NCBI RefSeq assembly: GCF_000196435.1
Contig: NC_010161.1
Coordinates: 1,240,001-1,304,000 of the forward strand
Direction of reading: 5' to 3'
Length of the DNA: 64,000 nucleotides
From: Bartonella tribocorum CIP 105476
GTDB lineage: Bacteria; Pseudomonadota; Alphaproteobacteria; Rhizobiales; Rhizobiaceae
A program made the translations under genes and the position numbers. Shown here in pieces: positions 18,223-28,329 of this stretch (its first letter is position 1; each line of letters opens with the position of its first letter). The notes beneath the pieces were generated by a model. It saw nothing but the letters and a program-made list of their open reading frames with translations, ran no database searches and had not been told where the DNA came from.

Positions 18223-18624
18223 TTAGTACCATCCGACAGCAATTTGCGCTTCTTCTGACATACATTCAGGTGTCCATGGCGGATCAAAAGTCATCGTGAC
18301 TTCAACATGCGAAACTCCTTCAACGGCACTAACTGCGTTTTCTACCCATCCTGGCATTTCACCAGCAACAGGACAGCCCGGTGCTGTAAGAGTCATTTCA
18401 ATTTTTACTGAACGATCGTCTTCAATATCAATACGATAAATCAGTCCTAGCTCATAAATATCAGCAGGAATTTCTGGATCATAAACTGTTTTAAGAGCAG
18501 CAATAATATCATTCGTCATACGATCAATTTCGTCTGCTGGAATTGCTGATATGTAAGATTTTTTATTTTCGCTTACAGTTTCAACAGTTTCTGTAGAATG
18601 ACACTCTTCAACTAATTCAGCCAT
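18223..18624 (-). CDS. sufT: SufT-like Fe-S assembly protein (DUF59/MIP18 family)
   Basis: Helps iron-sulfur protein maturation; SufT-type DUF59 proteins are found at the ends of suf operons. The 133-residue product contains the domain from about residue 30: IIAALKTVYDPEIPADIYELGLIY, the TLTAPGCPVAGEMP segment with the conserved cysteine (about residue 82), and DPPWTPECMSEEAQ near the C-terminus. The N-terminal 28 residues are variable. Its start overlaps the sufS stop by eight bases. It is the last suf gene present; mod follows rather than sufA. Confidence 0.9.
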   Translation of the reverse strand: MAELVEECHSTETVETVSENKKSYISAIPADEIDRMTNDIIAALKTVYDPEIPADIYELGLIYRIDIEDDRSVKIEMTLTAPGCPVAGEMPGWVENAVSAVEGVSHVEVTMTFDPPWTPECMSEEAQIAVGWY

Positions 18625-19861
18625 TAAAAAATGTCCTTGTTTCTTTCAATGCTTCGACTAATTGATCTACATCTTCTTGAGTATTATACATAGCAAACGA
18701 TGCGCGACAAATAGATGTTAGACCAAAACGCTGTAATAAAGGCTGTGCACAATGGGTTCCCGCGCGTATTGCAACCCCTTTTCTATCAATAAACATAGCG
18801 ATATCATGGGCGTGAATTCCTTCAATTGCAAATGATATAATAGCTCCTTTATTGGGAGAATGACCATAAATACGCAATGACTCGACCGTTTTAAGTTTTT
18901 CATGCGCATAAGCTAAAAGGGACATTTCATGCGCATGAATCGTACTACGACCTTTCTCTTGTATATAATCAATAGCTGCCGCTAATCCAATAGCTTCAGC
19001 GATAGGAGGCGTGCCTGCTTCAAAACGATAAGGAGGAGCATTATAAGAAACCTTGTCGGTTGTTACTACCTCGATCATTTCTCCTCCCCCTTGAAAAGGA
19101 CGCATTTCCTCTAACCGGTGTTGTTTACCATAAAGAACACCAATACCAGTGGGACCATAAAGCTTATGGCCTGTAAAGACATACCAATCACAGTCGAGAT
19201 CTTGCACATCAACGCTTAAATGTATTGCTCCTTGAGAACCATCAACAAGAACAGGAATAGAATTTTGATGTGCTCGCTTAATAATCTCTTTAACAGGAGG
19301 CACAGTTCCTAATATATTAGACATATGTGTTATAGCAACAAGCCGCGTTTTCTCACTTAAAGCCTTTTGAAAATCTTCAATATGCAAGACCCCATTTTCA
19401 TCAACAGGAACAAAAATAAGTTTAACACCTTTTTGTTCACGAAGAAAATGCCAAGGAATAATATTTGAATGATGTTCCATGATCGTTAGAACAATCTCAT
19501 CTCCTTCCTTGAGTTTGGACATAGCCCAACCATAAGCGACAGTATTAATAGCTTCCGTCGCATTTTTCGTAAAAACAATTTCATCAGCTTTTTGAGCATT
19601 TAGAAAAACACGAACAGTTTCACGAGAATTTTCATACGATTGTGTTGCTATATTGGCTAAAAAATACATCCCCCTATGCACATTAGCATAACTATCGTTG
19701 TAATAATGATTCATTGCATTGAATACTGATTGTGGTTTTTGGGCCGAAGCACCACTATCAAGATATGCTAATCGCTTTCCATAAACTTTATGATGTAAAA
19801 GAGGAAAATCACGTCGAATTTCGTCAACATTATAATTGGATGTTTGTATATCATTTTCCAT
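18617..19861 (-). CDS. sufS: SufS-type cysteine desulfurase
   Basis: PLP enzyme that takes sulfur from cysteine as a protein persulfide for cluster building on SufBCD. From the ATG at 19861 the product is about 414 residues, the usual SufS length; this start follows an AGAGAG site, whereas a longer frame to 19960 would run inside sufD. Seen: MEHHSNIIPWH near residue 125, the PLP lysine in TGHKLYGPTG (about 228), and the active-site cysteine in RAGTHCAQPLL (about 365), the group II (SufS) context. It follows sufD after about 10 bases. Confidence 0.95.
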   Translation of the reverse strand: MENDIQTSNYNVDEIRRDFPLLHHKVYGKRLAYLDSGASAQKPQSVFNAMNHYYNDSYANVHRGMYFLANIATQSYENSRETVRVFLNAQKADEIVFTKNATEAINTVAYGWAMSKLKEGDEIVLTIMEHHSNIIPWHFLREQKGVKLIFVPVDENGVLHIEDFQKALSEKTRLVAITHMSNILGTVPPVKEIIKRAHQNSIPVLVDGSQGAIHLSVDVQDLDCDWYVFTGHKLYGPTGIGVLYGKQHRLEEMRPFQGGGEMIEVVTTDKVSYNAPPYRFEAGTPPIAEAIGLAAAIDYIQEKGRSTIHAHEMSLLAYAHEKLKTVESLRIYGHSPNKGAIISFAIEGIHAHDIAMFIDRKGVAIRAGTHCAQPLLQRFGLTSICRASFAMYNTQEDVDQLVEALKETRTFFNG

Positions 19862-19871
19862 TTTTTCTCTC

Positions 19872-21152
19872 TTAAACATTTTTTTCAAGCCATTGACCAA
19901 TGATATTCTCCAAAACAGTCTGGATATTATCTTGCGTAATGTCATCAATGAGCTCAGCAATAAATCCTTTAATTAAAAGAGCACGAGCCGTTTTAAATGG
20001 AATACCGCGCGCCATGAGATAGAAAAGATAATCGTGATTAATATTCGCAACTGTTGCACCATGACCACAGGCAACATCATCAGCAAAAATCTCCAGTTCA
20101 GGCTTTGCGTTAAATTCTGCATCATTTGAAAGGATAAGGCTATTACAAGCCATGCGTGCATCCGTTTTTTGCGCTTTTTGAGCAACCCGTATTATCCCTT
20201 GAAAAACACCCACTGCTTTATCTGTAACCACATTGCGTATAATTTCGGTTGATGTCGACTTTTCTTCCACGTGACGAACGGTCATTGTAAGATCACTATG
20301 TGTTTGCCCTGATAATAAATTTATAACGCGTAATTGAAAATCAGATTCTTCCCCCTGTAATTCAATATCGACTTCTTGGCGATTGAGTTGACTCCCGATA
20401 TTAATGACATAAAGTGATAACTTCGCCCCTTGAGCAAGAACAGCACGCAATCGGCCAAACTGTGTAGAATTAAAACCACGGTTGCGAATAAGAATCCACG
20501 TCACCTCACTCTTAGCGGCAATATTTAATGAAAATATTGAACTGATAAAAATATCTTGATCATTGCCAACCTGATGTTCAACAAACATAACTTGACTATT
20601 TTTATCAACTTTTATGTCTGAAAAAGTATGGGATTGTCCCCCCATTTGTATATTTTGTAATTCGATAGGTATATTTAACTTTGTATTTTCAGGAATGTGA
20701 AAAAGCCAACCATCCGTAACGAAAGCTGTATTTAACTGTCCAATAAAATCCTCATCAGAAATGTTTTGATCTATCTTTATAGAATTATCTTCTAATGCAT
20801 CTGAAAGGCGTTTTACTGTAATATTGTCTAGCTTTTTTGATTGTGTCGATGTTTTTCCATTATTCATGGAAAAAACAGCGCTTTCTGAAAGCAATGTATC
20901 AACCAATCGATTGTCTTGAGCTTTTGAAAAATTACTCACAGATTTCAGTAATGTGCGTAGGTTGGTATAATGCCAATTTTCGATTTTACGAGAAGGAAGA
21001 CGTGTCGTTTGAAACTGCTCAATGGCTTTCTTGCGGATTGCCCGCACAGCTTTATCACCAGGTAAGTCGTTGATAGACTGATTGAAATTATTGATAATAT
21101 CTTCTTCAACCGCTAACAAGTTTTGCTGTGCCTTCATATTCAATAACCTCAA
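19872..21152 (-). CDS. sufD: Fe-S cluster assembly protein SufD
   Basis: Scaffold partner of SufB and SufC in the SufBC2D complex, which builds clusters in the cytoplasm. The 426-residue product has a divergent N-terminal helical part (PSRKIENWHYTNLRTLLK near residue 54 is typical) and a right-handed beta-helix core, then the conserved C-terminal block with CNSLILSNDAEFNAKPELEI, ADDVACGHGAT and YLMARGIP. The histidine in CGHGAT is the one conserved in SufD for cluster formation. The start overlaps the sufC stop by four bases, so translation is probably coupled. Confidence 0.95.
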   Translation of the reverse strand: MRLLNMKAQQNLLAVEEDIINNFNQSINDLPGDKAVRAIRKKAIEQFQTTRLPSRKIENWHYTNLRTLLKSVSNFSKAQDNRLVDTLLSESAVFSMNNGKTSTQSKKLDNITVKRLSDALEDNSIKIDQNISDEDFIGQLNTAFVTDGWLFHIPENTKLNIPIELQNIQMGGQSHTFSDIKVDKNSQVMFVEHQVGNDQDIFISSIFSLNIAAKSEVTWILIRNRGFNSTQFGRLRAVLAQGAKLSLYVINIGSQLNRQEVDIELQGEESDFQLRVINLLSGQTHSDLTMTVRHVEEKSTSTEIIRNVVTDKAVGVFQGIIRVAQKAQKTDARMACNSLILSNDAEFNAKPELEIFADDVACGHGATVANINHDYLFYLMARGIPFKTARALLIKGFIAELIDDITQDNIQTVLENIIGQWLEKNV

Positions 21153-21904
21153 ACCGCTTCCCTGATAAGATCAGCATACCCATTTTGCTCTAAATACAGC
21201 GCTAAAGATTTGTCTCCGCTTTTGATAATTCGTCCTTTATAAAGAACATGCACCGTATCAGGAATAATATAATTAAGCAGTCGTTGATAGTGGGTAATCA
21301 CTAAAAATGAACGTTTTGAATCCCGAAGTTTATTAACACCATCTGCAACAATTTTTAATGCATCAATATCCAAACCAGAATCCGTTTCATCTAAAACGCA
21401 AAGTTTAGGTTCAAGAAGTGCCATTTGTAAAATTTCAGCACGTTTTTTTTCTCCCCCTGAAAAACCTACATTTAATGGACGTTTGAGCATGTCCATATCT
21501 ATTTCAAGCTTAGCTGAAACCTCTTTAACATGTTTTATAAATTCAGGAATTTTAAGTTCTTCATCACCACGTGCTTTGCGTTGAGAATTCATCGCAACTT
21601 TTAAAAATTCCATCGTTGCTACCCCTGGTATTTCCATTGGATATTGAAATGCAAGAAAAATACCATATGCAGCACGTTCTGCTGGATCCATTTCTAAAAG
21701 TGATTGTCCATTATAGAGAATATCACCTTCTGTTATTTCATAATCATCACGACCAGCAAGCAAATAAGATAAAGTCGATTTTCCAGCTCCATTTTGCCCC
21801 ATAATCGCGGCAACTTCTCCATCTTGAACTGTCAAATTTAAACCACGAATAACTTCTGTATCGGTCCCAGCAATACGGGCGCGCAAATTTTTTATCTCTA
21901 ACAT
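21149..21904 (-). CDS. sufC: Fe-S cluster assembly ATPase SufC
   Basis: Cytoplasmic ABC-type ATPase that drives conformational change in SufBC2D. From the second of two tandem ATGs (21904) it is about 251 residues; this one is better spaced from the AGGA site than the ATG at 21907. Seen: Walker A GQNGAGKST (about residues 36-44), Q-loop region FLAFQYPMEIPGV, signature FSGGEKKRAEI (near 148-158), Walker B LCVLDETDSGLD (about 168-179) and the H-loop VITHYQRLL. The context is the suf operon, between sufB and sufD. Confidence 0.96.
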   Translation of the reverse strand: MLEIKNLRARIAGTDTEVIRGLNLTVQDGEVAAIMGQNGAGKSTLSYLLAGRDDYEITEGDILYNGQSLLEMDPAERAAYGIFLAFQYPMEIPGVATMEFLKVAMNSQRKARGDEELKIPEFIKHVKEVSAKLEIDMDMLKRPLNVGFSGGEKKRAEILQMALLEPKLCVLDETDSGLDIDALKIVADGVNKLRDSKRSFLVITHYQRLLNYIIPDTVHVLYKGRIIKSGDKSLALYLEQNGYADLIREAV

Positions 21905-22064
21905 CATTTAATCCTGTTCTGGCTGTTTTTTCAGATACCAATGCATACATTTTGCCTTAGCATCTATCTCTTTTTGTGATCACCATAGAAGTTATCTTTT
22001 ACGTTATTTTCTACTATTATAGCCTTATTTGCATCAAGTCTTCGATTTATCTCATTAAATAAAA

Positions 22065-23576
22065 TTATCCAACACTTCCTTCAAGGCTAATGCCAATAAG
22101 CTTTTGTGCTTCAACAGCAAATTCCATGGGAAGTTTTTGAATAACTTCTTTTACAAAACCATTGACAATTAATGCGATAGCTTCTTCTTCGGGAATTCCT
22201 CTTTGCATAACATAAAAAAGTTGGTCATCAGAAATTTTTGATGTTGTGGCTTCATGTTCAAACTGAGCTGTTGCATTTTTTGCTTCAATATAAGGAACTG
22301 TATGTGCCCCACAATCATTTCCGATTAACAAACTATCACATTGCGTAAAATTACGTGCATTTTGCGCTTTTCGATATGCTGTGACTTGTCCTCGATAAGT
22401 GTTATTTGAAAAACCAGCAGAAATCCCTTTGGAAATAATACGACTGGAGGTATTTTTTCCTAAATGAATCATTTTTGTACCTGAATCAATTTGTTGGTGA
22501 CCGTTTGCGACAGCAATAGAATAAAATTCTCCACGCGCATTATCACCACGAAGTAAACATGATGGATATTTCCAAGTAATCGCAGAACCAGTCTCAACTT
22601 GTGTCCAAGAAATTTTAGAGTTATCACCTCGACAATCTCCACGCTTCGTCACAAAATTATAAATACCGCCCTTTCCATCTTTATCACCAGGGTACCAGTT
22701 TTGTACCGTAGAATATTTAATCTCTGCATTTTCGAGGGCAATAAGCTCAACAACAGCAGCATGAAGCTGGTTTTCATCACGTTGGGGGGCTGTACACCCT
22801 TCAAGATAAGAAACATAGGAATCTTCAGCAGCAATAATCAATGTTCGCTCAAATTGGCCTGTATTGCGTTCATTAATCCTAAAATACGTTGAAAGCTCCA
22901 TAGGACAACGAACCCCTTTGGGAATATAAACAAATGAACCATCTGTAAAGACAGCTGCATTTAAGGCCGCATAATAATTATCCCCCACTGGCACAACGGT
23001 TCCCAAATATTCTTTAATAAGCTCAGAATGTTCAATAATCGCCTCTGAAATAGAGCAAAAAATTACACCAGCACGTGCCAGTTCTTTTTTAAATGTTGTC
23101 ACAACAGAAACAGAATCAAAGACCGCATCAACAGCCACCTGCCCCGATACAGATACACTGTCATCAAACGTAGAGGGATCAGACTGTTTTCTTACCCCTG
23201 CCAAAATCTCTTGTTCTTTAAGGGGAATGCCAAGTTTTTCGTACGTTGCTAATAACTCAGGATCCACTTCGTCCAAAGATTTTGGTCCTGTATGATTTTT
23301 AGGGGCAGCATAATAATAAAGCTCCTGAAAATCAATTTTAGGATATTCAAGACGCGCCCAATGTGGCTCTTGCATTGTCAACCAACGGCGGTAAGCTTGT
23401 AAGCGCCATGTTAGCATCCATTCAGGCTCATTTTTTTTAGCAGAAATAAATTTGATAATATCTTCATTCAAACCTTTCGGCGCTTTATCCGTTTTAATTT
23501 TCGTTTCAAAGCCATATTTATATTGGTCAACATCTATCTCACGAACTTGGCGTATCGTTTCTTGTACTGCCGGCAT
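22065..23576 (-). CDS. sufB: Fe-S cluster assembly protein SufB
   Basis: Core scaffold of the Suf system. The 503-residue product has the SufB-specific N-terminal region ([17 protein letters not shown] near residue 50), the beta-helix core with YLEGCTAP and [10 protein letters not shown] (about residues 254-280), and the C-terminal [19 protein letters not shown] block with the cysteine used in cluster formation, then [12 protein letters not shown]. Length is normal. A gap of about 160 bases to sufC is the largest inside the operon and could hold a secondary promoter, but none is obvious. Confidence 0.96.
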   Translation of the reverse strand: MPAVQETIRQVREIDVDQYKYGFETKIKTDKAPKGLNEDIIKFISAKKNEPEWMLTWRLQAYRRWLTMQEPHWARLEYPKIDFQELYYYAAPKNHTGPKSLDEVDPELLATYEKLGIPLKEQEILAGVRKQSDPSTFDDSVSVSGQVAVDAVFDSVSVVTTFKKELARAGVIFCSISEAIIEHSELIKEYLGTVVPVGDNYYAALNAAVFTDGSFVYIPKGVRCPMELSTYFRINERNTGQFERTLIIAAEDSYVSYLEGCTAPQRDENQLHAAVVELIALENAEIKYSTVQNWYPGDKDGKGGIYNFVTKRGDCRGDNSKISWTQVETGSAITWKYPSCLLRGDNARGEFYSIAVANGHQQIDSGTKMIHLGKNTSSRIISKGISAGFSNNTYRGQVTAYRKAQNARNFTQCDSLLIGNDCGAHTVPYIEAKNATAQFEHEATTSKISDDQLFYVMQRGIPEEEAIALIVNGFVKEVIQKLPMEFAVEAQKLIGISLEGSVG

Positions 23577-23746
23577 AAATCTTCTCCATTTTTTGGCATC
23601 AAAAACCGGTAACTAAAAGTCTTGTTTTTACAAGATTAAAGTTAAGCAAGTTATTTCTTAGGCTATAGGCAAAGTGCGAAAATTTCAATCAAAGTTATTT
23701 TATTTTTAAAATAATTCTAATTTTTATAATTTCTTCATGATGAATT

Positions 23747-24892
23747 TTATCCTTTTTTCTTGTTAATCATTTGAGAAAAAAACAATAGAAAATCATCAAT
23801 GTCTTCAGAAGTTGTATCACGTCCTATCGAAATGCGAATAGCGCCATTTGGAACATGATACCCCATTGCTTCCAAAACTTTGCTTTGTTTTACTTTTCCT
23901 GAAGAACAAGCAGAACCAGCCGATACAGAAAAACCTTCTAAATCAAAAGCAATTTGCATTGTTTCAGCTTTTATATTTTTCACGGTAAAGTAAGTTGTAT
24001 TTGGCAAACGTTGAACTCTTTTGCCAAATATTTCAATATCTTGACTTATTTTTTGGAGTCCATCTTCTAATTTACCACGTAAATATATTAACTGTTTTAT
24101 TTCTTCCTGTGTGAAACAATCAGCCATTGCTGCCCCAAAAGCAGCAATAAGGGGCAATGCTTCTGTTCCTCCACGAAAGCCTTTTTCTTGCCCTCCCCCA
24201 GTAATAAGAGGAGTTGGCATGAGAAGATTGCCACATGAAACAAATGCACCAACTCCTTTAGGACCACCAACTTTATGGGCAGAAAGTATAAAAAAGTCTC
24301 CTCCTAGCTGATTAATATCCACGAAATTTTTATCGATATATTGAGTCAAATCAACAACAAGAGTGCCTCCTAAATTCCGAACAATAGCAGCTATTTCTTT
24401 TAACGGTTGAATAACACCAGTTTCACTATTTGCAGCTTGAATAGCAACAAGAGGTAAACCTTTTGTTTTATCGTGAATCTTTAAGAGTGAGGTTAATTTA
24501 TCTTGTTGAATAAGCCCATCTTGATCAACAGCAATGACACTTATCAATTCCCTAGCAAAACGCCCTCCTTCTGCAACAGAAGGATGCTCAGTTGCTCCAA
24601 GGTAAAGATGAGAAAATTGAACCTTTGCATTCCCCATCGTGTAAAAGGGTGTTAACAAAGTCATTGCTGCTTCACTCGCTCCAGAGGTAAAGACAACGTT
24701 ATCTGGATCTGTTTTAAGATTTTCAGCGATTTGTCGACGCGCCTTTTGCAATACAGTTTTAGCTGCACGCCCTTCCTTATGAACGGATGATGGATTACCA
24801 AATATCTCTAAAGATTCCAGTAACGCCATCCGCGCCATTTTTTTGAGCGGTGTTGTTGCGTTATGATCAAAATATCGACGTTTGATAACCAT
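23747..24892 (-). CDS. Second cysteine desulfurase (NifS/IscS-like, group I)
   Basis: PLP-dependent desulfurase of about 381 residues from the ATG at 24892 (MVIKRRYFDHNATTP); a start at 24904 would add four residues. Seen: YFDHNATTPL at the N-terminus, the PLP lysine in FILSAHKVGGPKG (about residue 197), and the active-site cysteine on a flexible loop in SAGSACSSGKV (about residue 320), typical of group I enzymes unlike SufS. It heads the suf operon in the same direction. Known roles in Rhizobiales include Fe-S assembly and tRNA thiolation; which applies here is not shown. Confidence 0.9.
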   Translation of the reverse strand: MVIKRRYFDHNATTPLKKMARMALLESLEIFGNPSSVHKEGRAAKTVLQKARRQIAENLKTDPDNVVFTSGASEAAMTLLTPFYTMGNAKVQFSHLYLGATEHPSVAEGGRFARELISVIAVDQDGLIQQDKLTSLLKIHDKTKGLPLVAIQAANSETGVIQPLKEIAAIVRNLGGTLVVDLTQYIDKNFVDINQLGGDFFILSAHKVGGPKGVGAFVSCGNLLMPTPLITGGGQEKGFRGGTEALPLIAAFGAAMADCFTQEEIKQLIYLRGKLEDGLQKISQDIEIFGKRVQRLPNTTYFTVKNIKAETMQIAFDLEGFSVSAGSACSSGKVKQSKVLEAMGYHVPNGAIRISIGRDTTSEDIDDFLLFFSQMINKKKG

Positions 24893-25053
24893 TTTACATC
24901 GCAATCATTAATCTTATGAATTGATTAAAAAAATAGCGCAATTTTCTTGAAAAGTGCACTTAAAAAAGAATATCTAATGATTATTTAAGAGATTCTATGG
25001 TAAAAGTCGACCAAGATCAATGAGAGCCTTTTATAGCATTTAAGGAGCATTTT

Positions 25054-25734
25054 ATGCCAGAAATTATTTTTAACGGTCCCGCGGGTCGGCTCGAAGGGCG
25101 TTATCAACCTTCACAACAGAAAAATGCACCCATTGCGATCATTTTGCATCCTCATCCCCAATTTGGTGGAACGATGAATCATAAAATTGTCTATGATCTC
25201 TTTTATATGTTCCAACAACGTGGCTTTACAACTCTCCGTTTTAACTTTCGAGGTATTGGTCGCAGTCAAGGGGAATTTGATTATGGAATAGGAGAACTTT
25301 CAGATGCGGCGGCGGCTCTCGATTGGGTGCAAACACAACATCCAGACTCTAAAAATTGCTGGGTAGCGGGATATTCATTTGGAGCATGGATTGGTATGCA
25401 ACTTTTAATGCGCCGACCAGAAATTGAAGGTTTTATCTCTGTTGCCCCTCAGCCTAATGTTTATGACTTTTCATTTCTTGCACCTTGTCCCTCCTCTGGA
25501 CTTATCATTCATGGTGGTATCGATAAAGTTGCCCCTCCTAAAGATGTTCAACTGCTTGTTGATAAATTGAAAACACAAAAAGGTATCATCATCACACAAG
25601 AAATACTGGAAGGGGCTAATCACTTTTTTAGTGGATATCATGAAGAACTGATTGAACGATGTGCCCACTATTTGGATAACCACATCACCAATGAACTTCT
25701 AGGCTCTCCTCCTGAAATACTTTCACTCACTTAG
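25054..25734 (+). CDS. Alpha/beta hydrolase (COG2945-like)
   Basis: A 226-residue cytoplasmic alpha/beta-hydrolase with the nucleophile elbow GYSFGAW (about residues 109-115), the oxyanion-side HPHPQFGGTMNHK (about 33-45), and a late histidine in EGANHFFSGYHEEL (about 190-203); the aspartate in GGIDKVAPP completes a plausible triad. It matches the short dienelactone-hydrolase-like group conserved next to suf or tyrS in alphaproteobacteria. A TAAGGAG site lies before the ATG. Substrate unknown. Confidence 0.8.
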   Translation: MPEIIFNGPAGRLEGRYQPSQQKNAPIAIILHPHPQFGGTMNHKIVYDLFYMFQQRGFTTLRFNFRGIGRSQGEFDYGIGELSDAAAALDWVQTQHPDSKNCWVAGYSFGAWIGMQLLMRRPEIEGFISVAPQPNVYDFSFLAPCPSSGLIIHGGIDKVAPPKDVQLLVDKLKTQKGIIITQEILEGANHFFSGYHEELIERCAHYLDNHITNELLGSPPEILSLT

Positions 25735-26021
25735 GAAAACACGAAAGATTTATAAAAAGATCAGCAAAAATCGTTTCTGATCATAATGAGGTGATTTCTT
25801 TTCAGACTGTATTTGCGATTTTTCTAAATTTTGTTTCTATTGGCTTATGTTTTTTAGCGTAAAAAGGGAATAGTCCCCGTATTATTATCTTCATGATCAA
25901 TGTGTCTGGTTTTCTTGTGATATGTGCGTCATTTATGGTAGATAAGGCATTAATGATCCATTATATAATCATCTATTATATAAATCAAAAAAATGCCCTC
26001 TTAAATTAGGAAATTAACTCT

Positions 26022-27275
26022 GTGTTTGCCTTTAAATCTGATTTTTTACACATTATGAGCGAACGTGGTTTTATCCACCAAATTTCGGATGAAAAAGGCT
26101 TAGATGATCTTTTTTCAAAAGAAACGGTAAGCGCTTATACTGGATTTGATCCAACAGCATCAAGCTTACATGCTGGAAGTCTTCTTCAGATTATGATGCT
26201 TTATTGGCTACAAAAAACGGGGCATCGCCCCATTGCTTTGATGGGCGGAGGGACAGGATTGATCGGTGATCCTTCCTTTAAAGATGAAGCACGACGGCTT
26301 CTAACACAAGAGGATATTGCAGCCAATATTGATGGTATTAAAAAGGTATTTGCTAACTATTTAACATTTGGTGATCGAGAAACCGATGCTTGTATTGTGA
26401 ATAATGCGGAATGGTTGTGCCATTTAAACTACTTAGAATTTTTGCGTGATGTCGGAAAACATTTTTCTGTCAACCGTATGTTGTCATTTGATTCTGTCAG
26501 ATTGAGACTTGAGCGTGAGCACTCTTTGTCCTTCTTAGAATTTAATTATATGATTCTGCAAGCTTATGATTTTGTTGAACTTTATAAACGTTATGGCTTG
26601 CGTATGCAAATGGGAGGCTCTGATCAATGGGGCAACATTATTAACGGAATCGAATTGGGACATCGTTTAGGAACTCCGCAATTATATGCATTAACATCAC
26701 CCTTGCTGACAACCTCTTCCGGTGCCAAAATGGGTAAATCATTGAATGGTGCGGTGTGGCTTAATGCCGATATGCTTTCACCTTATCAATTCTGGCAATA
26801 TTGGCGTAATACAGAAGACGCTGATGTAACACGTTTTTTAAAGCTCTATACGACATTACCCATGGATGAGATTCTTAAACTTTCTCTCTTACAAGGGACT
26901 GAAATTAATGAGGCAAAAAAAATTCTTGCAACAGAAGTTACAGCCATGTTGCATGGGCGTGCTCTCGCCGATGCAGCCGCAGAAACTGCCCGAAAAACAT
27001 TTGAAGAAAAAACACTTGGAGAAAATCTTCCAACCGTTGAAATGAGTGCAATAGAATTAAAAACAGGCACTGGATTGCTCTCTCTTTTAGTCAAAGCAGG
27101 ACTTGCAAAATCAAACAGTGAGGCGCGCCGTCATATTCAAGGTGGAGGGATACGTGTTAATGATCAAATAATAAAGGACGAAACACACCTTATTATTGAA
27201 AAAGATGTCACAGCAGAAGGAATCATTAAACTTTCTTTTGGTAAGAAAAAGCATATATTGATTAAACCTCTATAA
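26022..27275 (+). CDS. tyrS: Tyrosyl-tRNA synthetase
   Basis: Class I synthetase that charges tRNA-Tyr. The 417-residue product has the HIGH-like [12 protein letters not shown] near residue 42, [25 protein letters not shown] in the catalytic domain, KMGKSLNG as the KMSKS motif near residue 239, and a C-terminal S4 RNA-binding domain ([19 protein letters not shown] then GIRVNDQ). The frame starts with GTG at 26022, with AGGA about ten bases upstream, and the N-terminus ([19 protein letters not shown]) fits the family; an internal ATG at residue 12 is possible. Confidence 0.95.
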   Translation: MFAFKSDFLHIMSERGFIHQISDEKGLDDLFSKETVSAYTGFDPTASSLHAGSLLQIMMLYWLQKTGHRPIALMGGGTGLIGDPSFKDEARRLLTQEDIAANIDGIKKVFANYLTFGDRETDACIVNNAEWLCHLNYLEFLRDVGKHFSVNRMLSFDSVRLRLEREHSLSFLEFNYMILQAYDFVELYKRYGLRMQMGGSDQWGNIINGIELGHRLGTPQLYALTSPLLTTSSGAKMGKSLNGAVWLNADMLSPYQFWQYWRNTEDADVTRFLKLYTTLPMDEILKLSLLQGTEINEAKKILATEVTAMLHGRALADAAAETARKTFEEKTLGENLPTVEMSAIELKTGTGLLSLLVKAGLAKSNSEARRHIQGGGIRVNDQIIKDETHLIIEKDVTAEGIIKLSFGKKKHILIKPL

Positions 27276-27487
27276 TCTATTGATGTCTCATTCATTCTAT
27301 AGATTATTGTCCATGATAGTGATGTTTCTTGCGCCTTCTTTACTCATTTTTTATTGAATTTTTATGACAGAATAATTTTTACATGATAGCAAAAGATCTT
27401 TGAAATTGGTGTTATTCTAAAGAGTTGAAATTTTATTCCTTCTCTATGCTCGTCATTGATCTTTTCACTCAAAAAGAAAGATAAAAA

Positions 27488-27973
27488 ATGATAAAATCAA
27501 TGAAAGGTACTCTTGCTCCTGATTTTAATTTGCCACGCGATGGAGGAGAGACAATCTGTCTTTCTGACTTTAGAAGCAAACTTGTTGTTTTATATTTTTA
27601 TCCCAAAGATGATACGAGTGGATGCACAAGCGAAGCTCTTGATTTCACACAATTAAAGACGAAGTTTGAGGAAATCGGTGTTGCTGTTATTGGAATCTCT
27701 CCAGATAATGTAAAAAAACACGATAAATTTAAACAGAAGCATGGACTTGATGTCATTTTGGTTTCTGATGAAGAAAAAACAACCCTTGAAGCATATGGTG
27801 TTTGGGTGGAAAAAAGCATGTATGGACGCAAATATATGGGTGTCGAACGAAGCACTTTTTTAATTGATGCAAATGGAAAAATCGCAGAAGAATGGCGCAA
27901 AGTGAGTGTATCTGGACATGCTGAAAACGTTTTAGCTGCTGCAACGCTTTTACATCGTAATGATGGTGTATAA
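27488..27973 (+). CDS. bcp: Thioredoxin-dependent peroxiredoxin (Bcp/PrxQ type)
   Basis: Reduces peroxides in the cytoplasm. The 161-residue thioredoxin-fold protein has the peroxidatic cysteine in FYPKDDTSGCTSEALDF (about residues 36-52). The cysteine five residues later that many Bcp proteins use to resolve the intermediate is leucine here, so this is a form without that resolving residue, as is common in related Rhizobiales. VGVERSTFLIDANGKI near residue 118 matches the family. The neighbouring spacer has no other gene. Confidence 0.92.
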   Translation: MIKSMKGTLAPDFNLPRDGGETICLSDFRSKLVVLYFYPKDDTSGCTSEALDFTQLKTKFEEIGVAVIGISPDNVKKHDKFKQKHGLDVILVSDEEKTTLEAYGVWVEKSMYGRKYMGVERSTFLIDANGKIAEEWRKVSVSGHAENVLAAATLLHRNDGV

Positions 27974-28329
27974 ACGAGAGGTGTACTATACTTTTAAAAG
28001 CAACAGCCTACCCCAATTGACTTTATTTTTCCAAGGGATTCAATTTTTGCAATATGTTCGTTTATAAAGATAACTAATTATTTATCATTAAAATTAATCC
28101 TCCGAATATTGTAAACTTTTTTCCTTTCGGATCCTTCTTATCTTGAATTAATCAAAAAACTTACTTGCGTCCATCATAAGCAGGATTAGCTTAAAGAGAC
28201 TGTTGAAAAAAGAACAAGAGAATACCTCTTTCAATCTTTTACGTATCAAGGACTATCGATACATCACAACATTAATAAAACAAACAGTTTAAGAAATAAA
28301 TCGACACGATTTGAGGTAGAGATATATCA
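27974..28329 (+). other. Spacer between bcp and prfB
   Basis: About 355 bases between convergent genes. No gene, RNA or strong terminator could be supported. Confidence 0.55.

Noticed and set aside
19862..19960. N-terminal extension of SufS
   Set aside because: It lies inside sufD and has no family counterpart; the ATG at 19861 has a ribosome-binding site.
27272..27307. Hairpin after tyrS (ATAATCTAT / ATAGATTAT)
   Set aside because: The stem is only nine A+T-rich bases with an 18-base loop and no T-run, too weak to call a terminator.
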